A DNA stretch of 64,000 nt from Lumbricus terrestris (Eukaryota > Annelida > Clitellata > Crassiclitellata > Lumbricidae). Both the position numbers and the translations under genes were made by a program. Below are positions 53,104 through 63,743 of the stretch, one piece after another (positions within the stretch are counted from its first letter, which is position 1; each line of letters opens with the position of its first letter). Where the stretch lies: the NCBI GenBank assembly GCA_949752735.1, contig OX457036.1:90553908-90617907 (forward strand). Reading direction: 5' to 3'. The notes under the pieces are model-generated. The model saw only the letters and a program-made list of their open reading frames with translations. It searched no databases and was not told the origin of the DNA.

Positions 53104-53790
53104 TGCGCCATGAAACGATTTCTCGCTCTACGCAAAATGAACAAGCAGACGTACTGGCCAATAACCGTCTGTCAGCCTCTCTGTTCTGCTCTCTGACAGT
53201 CTACGTATGTCTGCCTATCTGCTTGCATATGCTTGTCCGGGTAGGAAGAACCGCGGCGCAGAATTTCTGTGAATTTCTATGAGTATTGTTGCGTATGTGC
53301 GCTTGTCAGTCCGCCTGTATGTCTAGACAGCGGCGTCTGACAGAGCGAGTGATTAATGCGTCTGGCCATCGTGGCTTTGCAAGCGAACAAACCACTGCTT
53401 CACCCGCGGTGGCCACCCTCCCTCCCCTGCCCGCCCGACACAAGCACACCCAACCGTAGGCGTAGGCATACACGCACGCATACAGGCCAGCTGACCTGCG
53501 CAGCCTGCACCCAGCTGAACGCGAAGCGATTGCCAAGGCGAAAATTGCATTTTTATGCTGATCCAGCGTACGGCTGACAGGCGTGGTGTTCCCGCCACGC
53601 TGCAGCGGCCAGTTAGGATTACTACGGAAGCCCAGAGGGGACATTTTCATTATATATCTCATGGCCATTAGAAGTACGGCCGCGGGCAGACGGATCATGT
53701 ATACGCGGGGATTGCAGCGAATCGACATACTGTAATTATTTTTTTATATTTTAGGACGAGAGCTTTCTGTCTGCTGTGCGGTTGTTATAT
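53103..53790. other. GC-richer gene-free stretch
   Basis: Several overlapping ORFs (53306-53728 minus, 53356-53577 plus) without a recognised domain. Probably non-coding. Confidence 0.4.
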
Positions 53791-53793
53791 CGA

Positions 53794-53795
<2 letters not shown>

Positions 53796-53852
<57 letters not shown>
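53796..53852. repeat. (AT)n
   Basis: About 56 bp of AT. No gene from here to 54310. Confidence 0.97.
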
Positions 53853-53854
<2 letters not shown>

Positions 53855-54309
53855 TTATGCAGAGAGTTTCTATTCTGCCATTGTACGGGCATCGAGGATA
53901 AATGCGAGGTCGAGTTGAGGTCAAAGTTGAAAGGTTTCGCCAACCACCAGTGTGATTAAAAAGACGAATTGCAACGAGTACTCTCAAATTGCTATCGTTC
54001 AATCATTCTGCAGAATCTCATAGAAGCAAATGTCATAATACAATTATCCGGATTACTGCAATCTTGCTAGTTCAGATTCTCCCCGCCCCCGTACCAAAAC
54101 ACCTGCGTAGATCAGGTTTTTATTATCGTGCAGCTGTACACAAATTGTGCAGTTCTAAATGGATTTGTGAAGTTGTAGAAGCACTTCTATGTTTGTTCAA
54201 AATTAGTTTAAAAAGTTCATTGTCAATGCAGTGGACCTCCAGGGAAAAGTGCGCATCCCAGGAATTACATTCCTCCGAAAATTTGACAGCTGCCGTTTAC
54301 ATCTATTAT

Positions 54310-55355
54310 ATTGGATTCATTCATTCATTATATGCATTTATATAGCGCCTCTTCAAGGGGGCTACTCAGAGGCGCTCCCAACCTCAGCGCGGCCAAATAA
54401 AACTGTTTTAAGATGAGAGAGGAAAGTCTGAGAAGGATTTTTACAAAGAGAGCGGAGGGTCAGAGGAAGACCATTCCAGGTTGAGGGTCCCACCACCGAG
54501 AAAGCACGGCTCTGCATAGTGGAAGTTCGAGCAAAAGGTACTGAGAGTAGACTTTGTTCAGTCGAACGAAGGGAGCGGAAGGGGTGAGAACTAAGAGTAG
54601 GGCTACAAAGCTCACAAAGATAGGCAGGAGCAAGGCCTAGCATGCAGCGCCAGACTAGAGTAGATATCCTATACTCAATTCGCTGCTTGAGTGGAAGCCA
54701 GTGGAGAACGTCACGCATATAACTGGAGATGTGGCTGAATTTAGGTATGCGGCCAATAAGGCGGGCAGCAGAGCGCAGGACGCGATCAAGGCAACTCAGA
54801 CGGGAAATTGGTAGGCCAGCATAGAGAGAGCAGCAGTAGTCAAGTCTGGTGGTAACAAAAGAATGGACAAGGGTTGCAGCAGCAGTAGGAGTAAGTGAGC
54901 GAGCGAGCAACAGTGCGTAGTTGACGGAGTTGATAATAACAGGCACGGCTGAGTGAGTGAATATGTGGAGCAAAGGTGAGCTCTTGGTCCAGAGTAACAC
55001 CAAGGTCACGGACTCTGGTTGAGAAGACAAAATCAGGAAAGGCATCAGCGATGGTTGTCATATCTAGCTTTTTCAACTGCTGGCGAGTGCCAAGCCAAAT
55101 GAATTGAGTTTTTAAAGAGTTGAGGCGAAGTCGATTGGACGACATCCAAGTCCCCAAGGCTTCCATGGCAAAGTACATAGACCGGACAGTTGCAACAGAG
55201 TCAGAGGCACGACAGTGCTGGTAGGCTTGCACATCATCAGCATACAGATGGGCTTGCATAGCATGGGAGGCAAGAAGAGAGGCAAGATCTGAGGTATAGA
55301 TTATGAAGAGAAGGGGGCCCAAGACAGAGCCCTGTGGAAGACTATGTGAATGGTT
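54310..55355 (-). mobile_element. 5'-truncated L2/CR1-like LINE with reverse-transcriptase 3' half
   Basis: From about 55345 the minus strand encodes [19 protein letters not shown], then [10 protein letters not shown] (the catalytic YADD box) and [11 protein letters not shown]. After one frameshift near 54930 it continues with [45 protein letters not shown] and LKTVLF, ending GSASE stop. The last codons form the left arm of the 3' stem-loop GGGAGCGCCTCTGAGTAG / TTGAAGAGGCGCTATATAAA, followed by an ATGAATGAATGAATC tail. Endonuclease and the first reverse-transcriptase motifs are missing, as usual for truncated insertions. This is the best-preserved copy of the family whose fragments lie at 214, 3826, 22270, 30345 and 58361. 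Confidence 0.9.
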
Positions 55356-55642
55356 TTAGTAAAATCCTGATTTTAGTTAGGTTACTGATTTTAGTTAGGT
55401 TACTGTTAGGCTATATATGATTAAAGTGTTAGGCCTACTTATTAGCAGACGAAAGAAAAAAGAACGAAAGGGAAAGATAAAAGTTAATCAGATCAGTAAT
55501 ATTGGAATTGACTCGCGTGATTTGTGATATTCGTATGTCCAAAGACTAAAACAGGTCATCAGAAAAAGGTCATTAGAAAAAGGTCATCAGAAAGAAACAT
55601 AATAAAATTATTAGACCTGAACTCTGCTCGTTGTCCTCCGAT
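55356..55642. other. Gene-free stretch
   Basis: The phrase GATTTTAGTTAGGTTACTG is tandemly repeated (55370-55405) and GGTCATYAGAAAAAGG repeats at 55555-55590. Confidence 0.5.
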
Positions 55643-56000
55643 TGGGATTAATGATCTTACCATCAGTGGTGGCGCCAGGATTTTAATTTTGGGGGCTGAA
55701 GCCTCCCGGAGGAAATTTTACATTGTCATCCACCAAAATTTCTGACGACCTTTTTAGTCATCCGGTCGAAAATCGTGGAAATATTTCAGTTTTGCATGTG
55801 AAAAACCCCGGATGGCCTTTTTTTTTAGGGGCTTAGCCTTTTATAGGGGGCCTAGACCCCTATCCACCTAACGCCGCCACTGCTCATCTTGGGAAATGTG
55901 AAGGAGGATTAATGTTCTCACCATGGGAAATGTGAAGGGGATTAATGATTTCACCATGGGAAATGTGAAGGGGATTAATGATCTCACCATTGGAAATGTG
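55643..56000. repeat. 33-bp minisatellite, split by a MITE
   Basis: Unit GGATTAATGATCTCACCATG plus GGAAATGTGAAGG. One partial unit lies left (55643-55663) and about four right (55884-56000) of the hAT MITE at 55664-55882. Confidence 0.88.
55664..55882. mobile_element. hAT MITE, 219 bp, CAGTGGCGGCGC family
   Basis: Ends CAGTGGTGGCGCCAGGATTT and CTAACGCCGCCACTG. It carries the AGTCATCCGGTCGAAAATCG core. The flanking 8-mers CTTACCAT and CTCATCTT match only partly, so the TSD has decayed or the host repeat differs between units. Confidence 0.85.
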
Positions 56001-56117
56001 AAAAGGAAAATGGTGTGTGCAGTTCTAAAAATTCATTTCAAAAGCCCTGTCCTATAATACCTAGGTCTATATGTTGCGGTCACGGATCGACAAACCTTAG
56101 CCCGTGGACTCGTGAAG

Positions 56118-57599
56118 CAGTGGCGGCGCCAGCCACTTTTTGTAGCCAGGGCATAGCCATGGCAGTCATACAAGTGACCAGGGCAGAGGGTGAGTCGAGT
56201 GCCCCGTAGTACGGACTTACATGTACATGTACATAGGCACATAAATCGTACATCTTACACTATTAGGGTCGGCTGATCAGAGGATCAGATGGGCGAAGCC
56301 ATAAAACCTAACACTTTTTGACATTTGGAAAGCAAATCTTATAAATCTTGTACAGTGTGGGCCCTACGGCTTTTGTCAAATATCTTGGCCAGAATTTTTT
56401 TTAAATATATCAAATTTTTAAGACAATTCATATTTACGCACAGTGGCCAGATTTCACCACAATATTCAAACAGAACAAAAGTTAGGCTACATCATTTTTA
56501 GTGAGACCGTCACTGATTATCAGAGCAAGCGGCGATTATAGCTTTATCTCCAGGACCTTGCACATGAAGTGTATCAATACAAATTTTGTCTGCCATTGAC
56601 ACATTGGGCGTTTTAATTTGATAGAATTTTCGATTTGATTATTTTAGTAACAAAATTATTAAACTGAAAAATCTTTTATAATTTACCAACTGACAGTCAT
56701 CTTGCTAAATGATGCCACAGTGACGTGCAGCTATATGCTTGTAGGCCTAGGCTACCTGTTTTTTCATAAATAATAATAATATTGCTTTTTCTGTCAATAG
56801 CATATTTTTACACCAATGATTTGAGATGTTACTTAATAAAATCGTTTTTGTTACTTTTTACTGGGTCGTGTTTCTGAATTGTAAAAAACAGTAGGCGGCA
56901 GCTCGCTAAAGGTGATACAACTGTTGTTCTGTTTAAAATAGTTTAATAAAATCTGGACATCATGTGTAAATATGAATTGGCCTTAAGCCTATAAAATTTA
57001 ATTTAAAAATTCCTAATTTTGGCCAAGGTATTGGTAAGAAACCTAGGGATCTTTTTTATGGCCTACACTTTAGACTAATCTCACTGACTTAGTGAAGCAC
57101 CGCAAATCCTCTTTCGAGTAGCATTTCGAAAGCAAAAAGTTCAGCAAATAAAGTTACTGAGTCAGGTATATAGGTCTATCGTTTTGAAGCAAATGCTTAC
57201 GCTTAATTTGAAAAACAATAAAGCGACAGTTGGGCCTATGCTGTTATATTATGCAGTTGTAAACGCAATGTTGGGTAAACAGCCACAGAATTGTTCCCTT
57301 TCAGAACTTTTGCCCTACCAGAATTTTTGCCTAGCCAGAATTTTTGCCTGCCAGAACTTTTTCCCTGTCAAAATGTTGTCCTGTCAAAATGTTTGCACTG
57401 CCAGAGCTTTCTCTCCCAGAATTTTGCCCTGCCATAAATTTTGCCCTGCCAGAGAGCGGACGGACGGACGTGAACAGTAAGAAGCAATATGCCCGAACAA
57501 ATTTTGGCATGGTAAAACTTCTGGCAGGGCAACGACCAGGGCAAAGGCTTTTTTGGCAGGGCATTTGCCCTGCCATGCCCTGGTGTAGCGCCGCCACTG
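56118..57599. mobile_element. Non-autonomous hAT element, 1.48 kb, CAGTGGCGGCGC family
   Basis: Ends CAGTGGCGGCGCCAGCCAC and GTGTAGCGCCGCCACTG. Perfect 8-bp TSD TCGTGAAG at 56110-56117 and 57600-57607. The inside is AT-rich with no transposase. Near the right end (57300-57470) is an internal minisatellite of TTTTGCCCTGCCAGAA-like units, and GGGCA blocks are repeated at both ends. Confidence 0.93.
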
Positions 57600-57607
57600 T
57601 CGTGAAG

Positions 57608-58360
57608 TCCCGAAAAGAACTTTAAAATAATGCGTTGTTTCGACCGTTTTTAGTCGACATCTGTAGGCCTATAATAGCCCAACATTTCATCTAAATTTTA
57701 GGCCTAAATCTCTCCGATCAAAAAACTTTTCCTAATGAAAAGTGAACGTGAAAATGAACATTTTAGTAATTTTAAGTAGTTCACAAGTTCTCTTAATCAT
57801 TGAATTAATTGAGTTTTCGCTGCGACAGTCGACAACAAATCGGACCAAAATGGTCGATTGAGGTAGTTTATACCCTGCAAAAGTCCCGTAGTCATTCGGT
57901 CGAAAATGTCAGTTTTGCATGCAAAAAACCCGGATGACCTTTTTCAGGGGGCTCTCTGATAGGGGTCTTAGCCAACTAGCGCCGCCAAGGGCTGGTACTG
58001 AAATTTTCGATGGCGGGCCAAAATTTACGGTCTTGGTCCAGAGAAAAAATTTGTCAGGGTCGCCGAAAAATCTGATGACCTTTTTTAGTCATCCGTCTCG
58101 AATTTCCCAAAAAGACACCTTTTTCGTCCGCAAAAAAACTGATGGCTTTTTTAGTCATCTGCCTCGGATTTCCCAAAAAAACTCGTCGTAGTTTGCGAAC
58201 CTCATGGGTGTGGACGACGGATATACGGAGCTACTCACGGGGGGGGGGGCACGTCAACTTTCCGGGCCAGAATAGCTGGTAGAAAATAAAGAAATTTCTA
58301 AATGGGGGGAGGCCATGGACATTTTGGCCTCCCTGGATCCGCCTCTGAGCGCCGCCACTG
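57608..58360. mobile_element. Mosaic of hAT-family end fragments
   Basis: A right-end fragment of the MITE family (TTAGCCAACTAGCGCCGCCA) ends near 57987. The next part has two CTGATGRCYTTTTTTAGTCAT copies (58071 and 58139) and resembles 62933-63180. Right-end motifs GGATCCGCCTCTG and GCGCCGCCACTG end at 58347 and 58360. A poly-G run lies at 58240-58250. Left ends could not be matched. Confidence 0.5.
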
Positions 58361-58497
58361 CTAAGATTGACTCTCGGTGTTTTACAGACTGACTCCTTAA
58401 AACTTTTTTGTTTCACCGTGGTTGGACTGGGAGCGCCTCTGAGTGGACTTCTCGAAGGGGCGCTAAATAAATTCTTGAATGAATGAATGAAATGAAC
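58361..58497 (+). mobile_element. LINE (L2/CR1-like) extreme 3' end
   Basis: A frame reads LLKTFLFHRGWTGSASEW, matching the last codons of the LINE at 54310. It is followed by the hairpin GGGAGCGCCTCTGAGTGG / TCTCGAAGGGGCGCTAAATA and a GAATGAATGAATGAAATGAA tail. Only about 135 bp of the element inserted. Confidence 0.8.
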
Positions 58498-60985
58498 CAT
58501 AATCTACGTCAATGGACTGGTCTGATATCCGTGAAGCTTGTACGGAACTAGACACTGATAAGGCCTATGACCTATTTCTTAGCAATTATAAGAAGCTTTA
58601 CGATGATTCTTTTCCAATTTCCACTAGGACTTATGCTCGCAACTCTATCCCAAAAAAGCCCTGGATGACTCGGGAACTGGTAAAATCTAGTAATAAGAAA
58701 GCGAAACTATATAAAAAATTCATAAAAAATCCAAATGAGGCCAACAAAAGGAAATTCATCCTATACAGAAACAAATTTAAGAAAGTTAAATTGCAAGCCG
58801 AAAAAGATTATTATGCATCCGAATTTTTAATCCATAGTAATAACCTTAAAAAAACCTGGGGTCTTCTGAGGAGTATAGGCCTACTGGATAGAGATACTAA
58901 CAGAGAAACTGTAATTACTGCATTGAATGTAAATGGTGAACAAATTACTGACCCTCAGACTATAGCAACTAAATTCAATAATTTCTTCACAGGCATTGCA
59001 CAATCTCTTGTTAATAAAATACCTGCTGCAACTAACTCTTTTTTCTCCTACTTATCCCAACCCCTTCCACATTCTATAGCATTAATTCCTTCTACACCTT
59101 GTGAAATAATGAACCTTGCGCATACCATTCGCACTACGCATAGTAAAGGAGTCGATGGAATTGACCCTGCCATAGCCCTATTAACACTGCCTAAAATTGC
59201 AATTCCGCTATCAGAGATTATCAACTGCTCATTTACCACTGGAGTATTCCCCTCTGCATTGAAAACTGCCAAGGTCATACCCATTCATAAAAAGGGCCCG
59301 AGGGACAATGTTTCTAACTACAGACCGATTTCTGTACTCCCATTCTTTGCCAAAATATTTGAAAAATTAATGTATGCACGTTTAGATAGTTTTTTATCAA
59401 AAGAGAAAGTACTATTTCAGTCTCAGCATGGATTCCAACAGGGTCATTCTACCTACATGCCCCTTCTAAGCATACAAGACAAAATCTCTAATGCAATTGA
59501 AAATAACGAATACTCCCTTGGTATCTTCCTTGATGTAGCTAAAGCCTTTGATTCTGTAAATCATCATATTTTGATCAAAAAACTTTATAACTATGGAATT
59601 AGAGGGACACAATTACAATGGTTTGTTAGCTATCTTGAAAATCGTTTTCAACTGGTTTCTGTTAACAATTGCACTTCTGATCTACAACTCATTTCTCACG
59701 GTGTCCCTCAAGGATCTAATCTTGGACCTCTTTTATTTTTAATCTATATTAATGATTTACCTAATGTATCGCCTTCTATGTATTTTGTACTATTTGCTGA
59801 TGATTCCAACTTATTTCATTCTGATAAATCTATTGATACCCTATTCGACACTGTTAATTCTGAGCTTCACCGAGTCGTTGATTGGTTTCGATCAAATAAA
59901 CTTACTCTAAATTTGGATAAAACCAACTACATCCTCTTCAGATCCCATAAGAAAAAATATCCCAATGAACTTCCTATTCTACTTATTGAAGGGACTCCTA
60001 TCACCCAAGTAACATCCACAAAATTTTTGGGCGTATACATTGACCAGCATCTAAATTGGAAGGAACACATCAATAATATCTCTAGCAAAATTGCTAAGAC
60101 TGTTGGTGTGCTATTTCGCTCATCTAAACTGATTCCTGTCTCTATCCGGTCTATGCTATACTATTCTCTTATTTATCCTTATTTAACCTACTGTAATTTA
60201 ATTTGGACGTCTACTTACAAATCTAATTTTATCAGACTAGTCACCCTTCAAAAATATGCAATCCGTTTTATAGCTAATATTCCTCGCCGAGCCCACACCG
60301 CTCTGTATTTCAAGGAATTTGGATTATTAAAGATCGATCAAATTAGGCACTTGCAAATAGGAGAGTTTATGTACCGTTATAACCATGGCCTATTACCACT
60401 TGTATTTAATGATTTGTTTAACCTTACCTCTGATCGCCACTCTTATTCAACTAGAAAATTAACTGTTTATGACCTTCCCTACGCACATAATAATACTCGT
60501 CGATTCTCTATACAATATACTGGCTCCCAATGTTGGAACTCTCTCCCTACACATCTTCATTCCCTACCTAACACAAGATTATTTAAGCATAAACTTCGCC
60601 TTTATCTACTTAAAACACTTCCTGATATGTAATGGTTAAGGTTTCTGCTCAGTGGTTTCGCCAAGCCCTTAAGTTAAGTCTTTAGTTAAGTCATTAGTTA
60701 AGAGTTGTTTTTCTCGTTATATACAGAAATGTCGATTGCTTAATTTGTTTTTCTCTCTTCCTCATCATTTTTTTTATTCCTGCAATTGAATGTTCTGTCA
60801 TGTTTTTTCTTTTATATTTTACATGAATTATGGGTGGCCCTATTAGCGGGATTTTACATCCCTTCTGGGTCTCCCCCTCTTCACCAAATTCATGTTAATG
60901 TATTATTCACTGCCATAATTGTATCATGTTTGTGTGTTGTTTTGGTTGAGGAAAAAAAAATAAAAAAAATAAAAAAAATGACCTA
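58498..60985 (+). mobile_element. CR1/Jockey-type LINE, 5'-truncated, with A-rich tail
   Basis: Starts abruptly at about 58498 inside the ORF-2 coding region (the endonuclease part is missing), runs through an intact reverse-transcriptase ORF and a 330-bp 3' untranslated region, and ends in an (AAAAAAAT)n tail (about 60950-60980). It abuts the 3' tail of another LINE. No convincing TSD was found; ATGAACC before and ATGACC after are only similar. Confidence 0.85.
58512..60632 (+). CDS. LINE reverse transcriptase, 706 aa, uninterrupted
   Basis: Would reverse-transcribe LINE RNA at the target site. The N-terminal 130 residues (Lys-rich, AYDLFLSNYKKLYDDSFP, KKPWMTRELV) are the linker that follows the endonuclease in CR1/Jockey-group proteins. 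The reverse transcriptase then shows GVDGIDPAIALL (about 215), VIPIHKKG and NYRPISVLPF (about 255-280), QHGFQQGHST (about 305), FLDVAKAFDSVNH (about 338), GVPQGSNLGPLLF (about 395) and the catalytic FADDSNLF (about 427). It ends in the C-terminal domain with CNLIWTSTY and CWNSLPTHLHSLP. No stop or frameshift over 2.1 kb implies a recent insertion. The ATG used is internal to the original ORF, which began upstream of the truncation, so this copy cannot move by itself without the endonuclease. Confidence 0.93.
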   Translation: MDWSDIREACTELDTDKAYDLFLSNYKKLYDDSFPISTRTYARNSIPKKPWMTRELVKSSNKKAKLYKKFIKNPNEANKRKFILYRNKFKKVKLQAEKDYYASEFLIHSNNLKKTWGLLRSIGLLDRDTNRETVITALNVNGEQITDPQTIATKFNNFFTGIAQSLVNKIPAATNSFFSYLSQPLPHSIALIPSTPCEIMNLAHTIRTTHSKGVDGIDPAIALLTLPKIAIPLSEIINCSFTTGVFPSALKTAKVIPIHKKGPRDNVSNYRPISVLPFFAKIFEKLMYARLDSFLSKEKVLFQSQHGFQQGHSTYMPLLSIQDKISNAIENNEYSLGIFLDVAKAFDSVNHHILIKKLYNYGIRGTQLQWFVSYLENRFQLVSVNNCTSDLQLISHGVPQGSNLGPLLFLIYINDLPNVSPSMYFVLFADDSNLFHSDKSIDTLFDTVNSELHRVVDWFRSNKLTLNLDKTNYILFRSHKKKYPNELPILLIEGTPITQVTSTKFLGVYIDQHLNWKEHINNISSKIAKTVGVLFRSSKLIPVSIRSMLYYSLIYPYLTYCNLIWTSTYKSNFIRLVTLQKYAIRFIANIPRRAHTALYFKEFGLLKIDQIRHLQIGEFMYRYNHGLLPLVFNDLFNLTSDRHSYSTRKLTVYDLPYAHNNTRRFSIQYTGSQCWNSLPTHLHSLPNTRLFKHKLRLYLLKTLPDM

Positions 60986-60989
60986 ATTT

Positions 60990-61845
60990 TCATCGGCTTC
61001 ATAGGCTATTCCTTTGATATAAGTCACAGAGTCAGGTACATAATAATTATATTATTGCCAGTTAGGCCTACTTTTATAATTATGATATAAGAATACCATG
61101 TTCATTTTCAGCTTCCGTAAAATGTATGTCTATCCACACGGTTTTCCGTAATAATGATTCACCCATCGTCTGCATGCAGGAGCAGGAGCAGCAGCAGCAG
61201 CGTCTTGACGCTACCGGCGGTTTACGTTTTCGTTTAAAACCTATCGGCAGAGATCAAGTGATCGGGACGCAAAATGGCGACACTTGAGACGGACTTTGTT
61301 TTCTTTGTCAGGGGCTAATTTAATATCCGCGACAACTTCGATCGCTCTTTCAGTTTGCTCGTCCGTGCAGCACGTCTCAAACACGGCTGCGTCAGATCTG
61401 TCGATGGTCTTACACGCCTTAAAGGCGTGCACAATGCATGCAACGGTGAATGCGGCGATAGTCGACAGCCGTCAGATCAATGATACTGTCGATGTTCTGT
61501 CGTGAATTTCTGCGGCTGTGAATATTAACACGCCTCCGACGCCTTTACGGCATTTCCTTCCTTCGAATGGCAGTTGTCTCGAATCGTTATTTCCAATCGA
61601 TCAGGCTCAATACGGACCGCAAAATGAACAACTGTTCCTTTAGTTTGTGTTTGACGTCCATGACAGAACGTTGAAGACAATGACATATTAAAGTTAAAAT
61701 GGCATCTGTGCAGGCCTAATATTATTTTTGAAGCTAATAGAGAAATTAACGTGCATCTTAGTTCTATACTTAGGCCCACGCCTATTATCGCAAGTTCGCA
61801 ACGTCGACTTTGACGCAAAGTTCTACAGTTGTCCCAATCACTCCA
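60990..61845. other. Gene-free stretch, weak ORF on the minus strand
   Basis: A (CAG)n-like run GCAGGAGCAGCAGCAG lies at about 61181. The minus-strand frame 61470-61241 (MHAFKACKTIDRSDAAVFE and on) is open and GC-richer than its surroundings but matches nothing I know, and the other strand is open too. I cannot support a gene. Confidence 0.35.
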
Positions 61846-61847
61846 AC

Positions 61848-62074
61848 CAGTGGCGTTGCCAGGATTTCAGTTTTGGGGACTGAAGCCTGGATGCGGAGGA
61901 AATTTCCCATTTTCATCCGCCAAAATTTCTGACGACCTTTTTTAGTCATCCTGTCGAAAATCGTGGAAGTTTTGCATGTAAAAAACACCTGTAAAAACCC
62001 CGGATGTTCTTTTTAAAGGGAGATTAGCCTTTTATAGGGGGGCTTAGCCCCCTAGCAGGCTAGCACCGCCACTG
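61848..62074. mobile_element. hAT MITE, 227 bp, CAGTGGCGGCGC family
   Basis: Ends CAGTGGCGTTGCCAGGATTT and CTAGCACCGCCACTG. Perfect 8-bp TSD ACTCCAAC at 61840-61847 and 62075-62082. It shares the TCTGACGACCTTTTTTAGTC core with the copy at 55664. Confidence 0.94.
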
Positions 62075-62127
62075 ACTCCAACCTCAAGTGCTGCAACTCA
62101 ACTTTGCTGCATCTTCTCGGGCGGATA

Positions 62128-62931
62128 GGGGCCGTCCATAAAGTACGTCACGCTATTTTTGACCATTTTTAACCCCCCTCCCCCTGTCACAAACTGTCAC
62201 AAATCTCGGACCCCCCCCCCCCCTAAAGTACGTCACACTTTCGAACAGATTTTTAAAAAATTAACACCTCATTAAAATTTAATCTAAAACACACTTCACT
62301 ATTAAACTGTATTAAAATATAAAATTTCAACTTTAAGCGGGGTGTAATTTTGTTTTAATATACGATGACAAACAAAAGTGGGTATTTATTAGATAATACA
62401 ATGGCTTCAATGGTATCATATATTTTAAAGAATGACGTAATATAATTGTTTATAAGTTCATGACAATAATGATTAAATTATATAAATATTACCTCTGAAT
62501 CCTCAAAATTTTGTATTATAATAATTACTGTAAAAATTAAATTCCGAATTTATCGCTCAGTGACATAATTAATGCAGCGGACAACATAGAAATAATAATA
62601 CTTCCGGCATGACGAAAGCAAGGCTATACATAAAACAAGGCTTCGCAACAGCATACTAGCGCTCCTAGCGAGAGGAATCGGGAACAACACATTCAGAAGA
62701 TACGCATTTCATGCTATTTTGACATAAAACTAATTCAAATGTTTCAACAAATTTCTGAAAATTATTTTTAAAGCTATTAAATTCTACTAAAAAAATAAAA
62801 AATAAATTAGAAATAATTTAAAATAATAAATGTGTGACGTCACACATGACCTGACCCCCCTGTCACAAACTGTCACACTTTCTTACACACCCTCCCCCCC
62901 TGGAGCGTGACGTACTTTATGGACGGGCCCC
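62128..62931 (-). mobile_element. TIR DNA element with GGGGCCGTCCATAAAGTACG ends, 804 bp
   Basis: Inverted and longer copy of the element at 5887-6327. The terminal GGGGCCGTCCATAAAGTACG and the subterminal TGTCACAAACTGTCAC blocks are present at both ends. ATA flanks both sides. An AT-rich middle (62240-62820) has no ORF. Confidence 0.87.
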
Positions 62932-62932
62932 A

Positions 62933-63536
62933 TACAGAAATTTTCGAAGGGGTGGCAAAATTTTCATCTTGGGTCTGAAAAATATTTTCGTTGGTCTTTG
63001 CCGTAAAATCTTATGACTTTTTAGTCGTTTGGTTGAAATGTCAGAGAAAAAGATACCATTTCTTTAAAAAAAGGTTGATGACCTTTTTTTGGTTTAGTCG
63101 TTTGGTCAAAATGTTGGGAAAAGGATACCATTTTTACCGTCAGAATAGGCCTAGTTGACGACTTTTTTCATATACGCTACTTTTCTCTGTCTTCTCTGTC
63201 ACTTTATATAGGCCTGTATCCTACGTTCACCAGGTTTCCGATAATTATATTAAACGCCCAGAACCAGGCCTACCCGTTCTTCCTTAGGGGTTCTATAGTC
63301 TATAGGCCTCAAGGCCGTAGGCCCGTAGCTAGTGGGTGTTTTGGATGTTTGAACCTCCGGAAATGGAAAATAATTTAATGCATTTACTGGCACATGATGT
63401 AAACACCATGAAATAAAACCATGAAAATACCACTGAAATGAAAAAACGGAAAAAATGGAATGCATAGAGAGCACATAATGAAAAAAACATGAAATTAGGC
63501 GAAAATGGTAAGAAGGCAGGCCTATACAGTGGCGGC
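62933..63536. other. Gene-free stretch, old MITE-like sequence
   Basis: 62935-63180 contains the ATGACTTTTTAGTCGTTTGG-type repeats also seen at 57990-58190. No gene in the remainder; several AGGCCTA sites. Confidence 0.45.
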
Positions 63537-63668
63537 GCTAGGGGGGGACTAGGGGGCTTAGCCCCCCCCCCCTTAAAAAGGCCATCCATCTTTTTCCCAT
63601 GTAAAAATTAAAAATTTGGACGATTTACCTTTTAGCCCCCCAAAACTGAAATCCTGGCGCCGCCACTG
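63537..63668. mobile_element. hAT MITE, internally deleted, 132 bp
   Basis: Ends CAGTGGCGGCGCTAGGGGGG and CCTGGCGCCGCCACTG. Perfect 8-bp TSD GGCCTATA at 63529-63536 and 63669-63676. The core seen in 220-bp relatives is shortened. Confidence 0.95.
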
Positions 63669-63676
63669 GGCCTATA

Positions 63677-63682
<6 letters not shown>

Positions 63683-63743
<61 letters not shown>
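63683..63743. repeat. (AT)n
   Basis: About 60 bp of AT directly after the MITE's TSD. Confidence 0.97.

Noticed and set aside
53306..53728. 140-codon ORF, minus strand
   Set aside because: No domain or homology recognised, and overlapping frames on both strands are open in a GC-rich patch.
61241..61505. Opposed ORFs of 63 and 73 codons
   Set aside because: They overlap each other on opposite strands and match nothing known to me. Left as unresolved.
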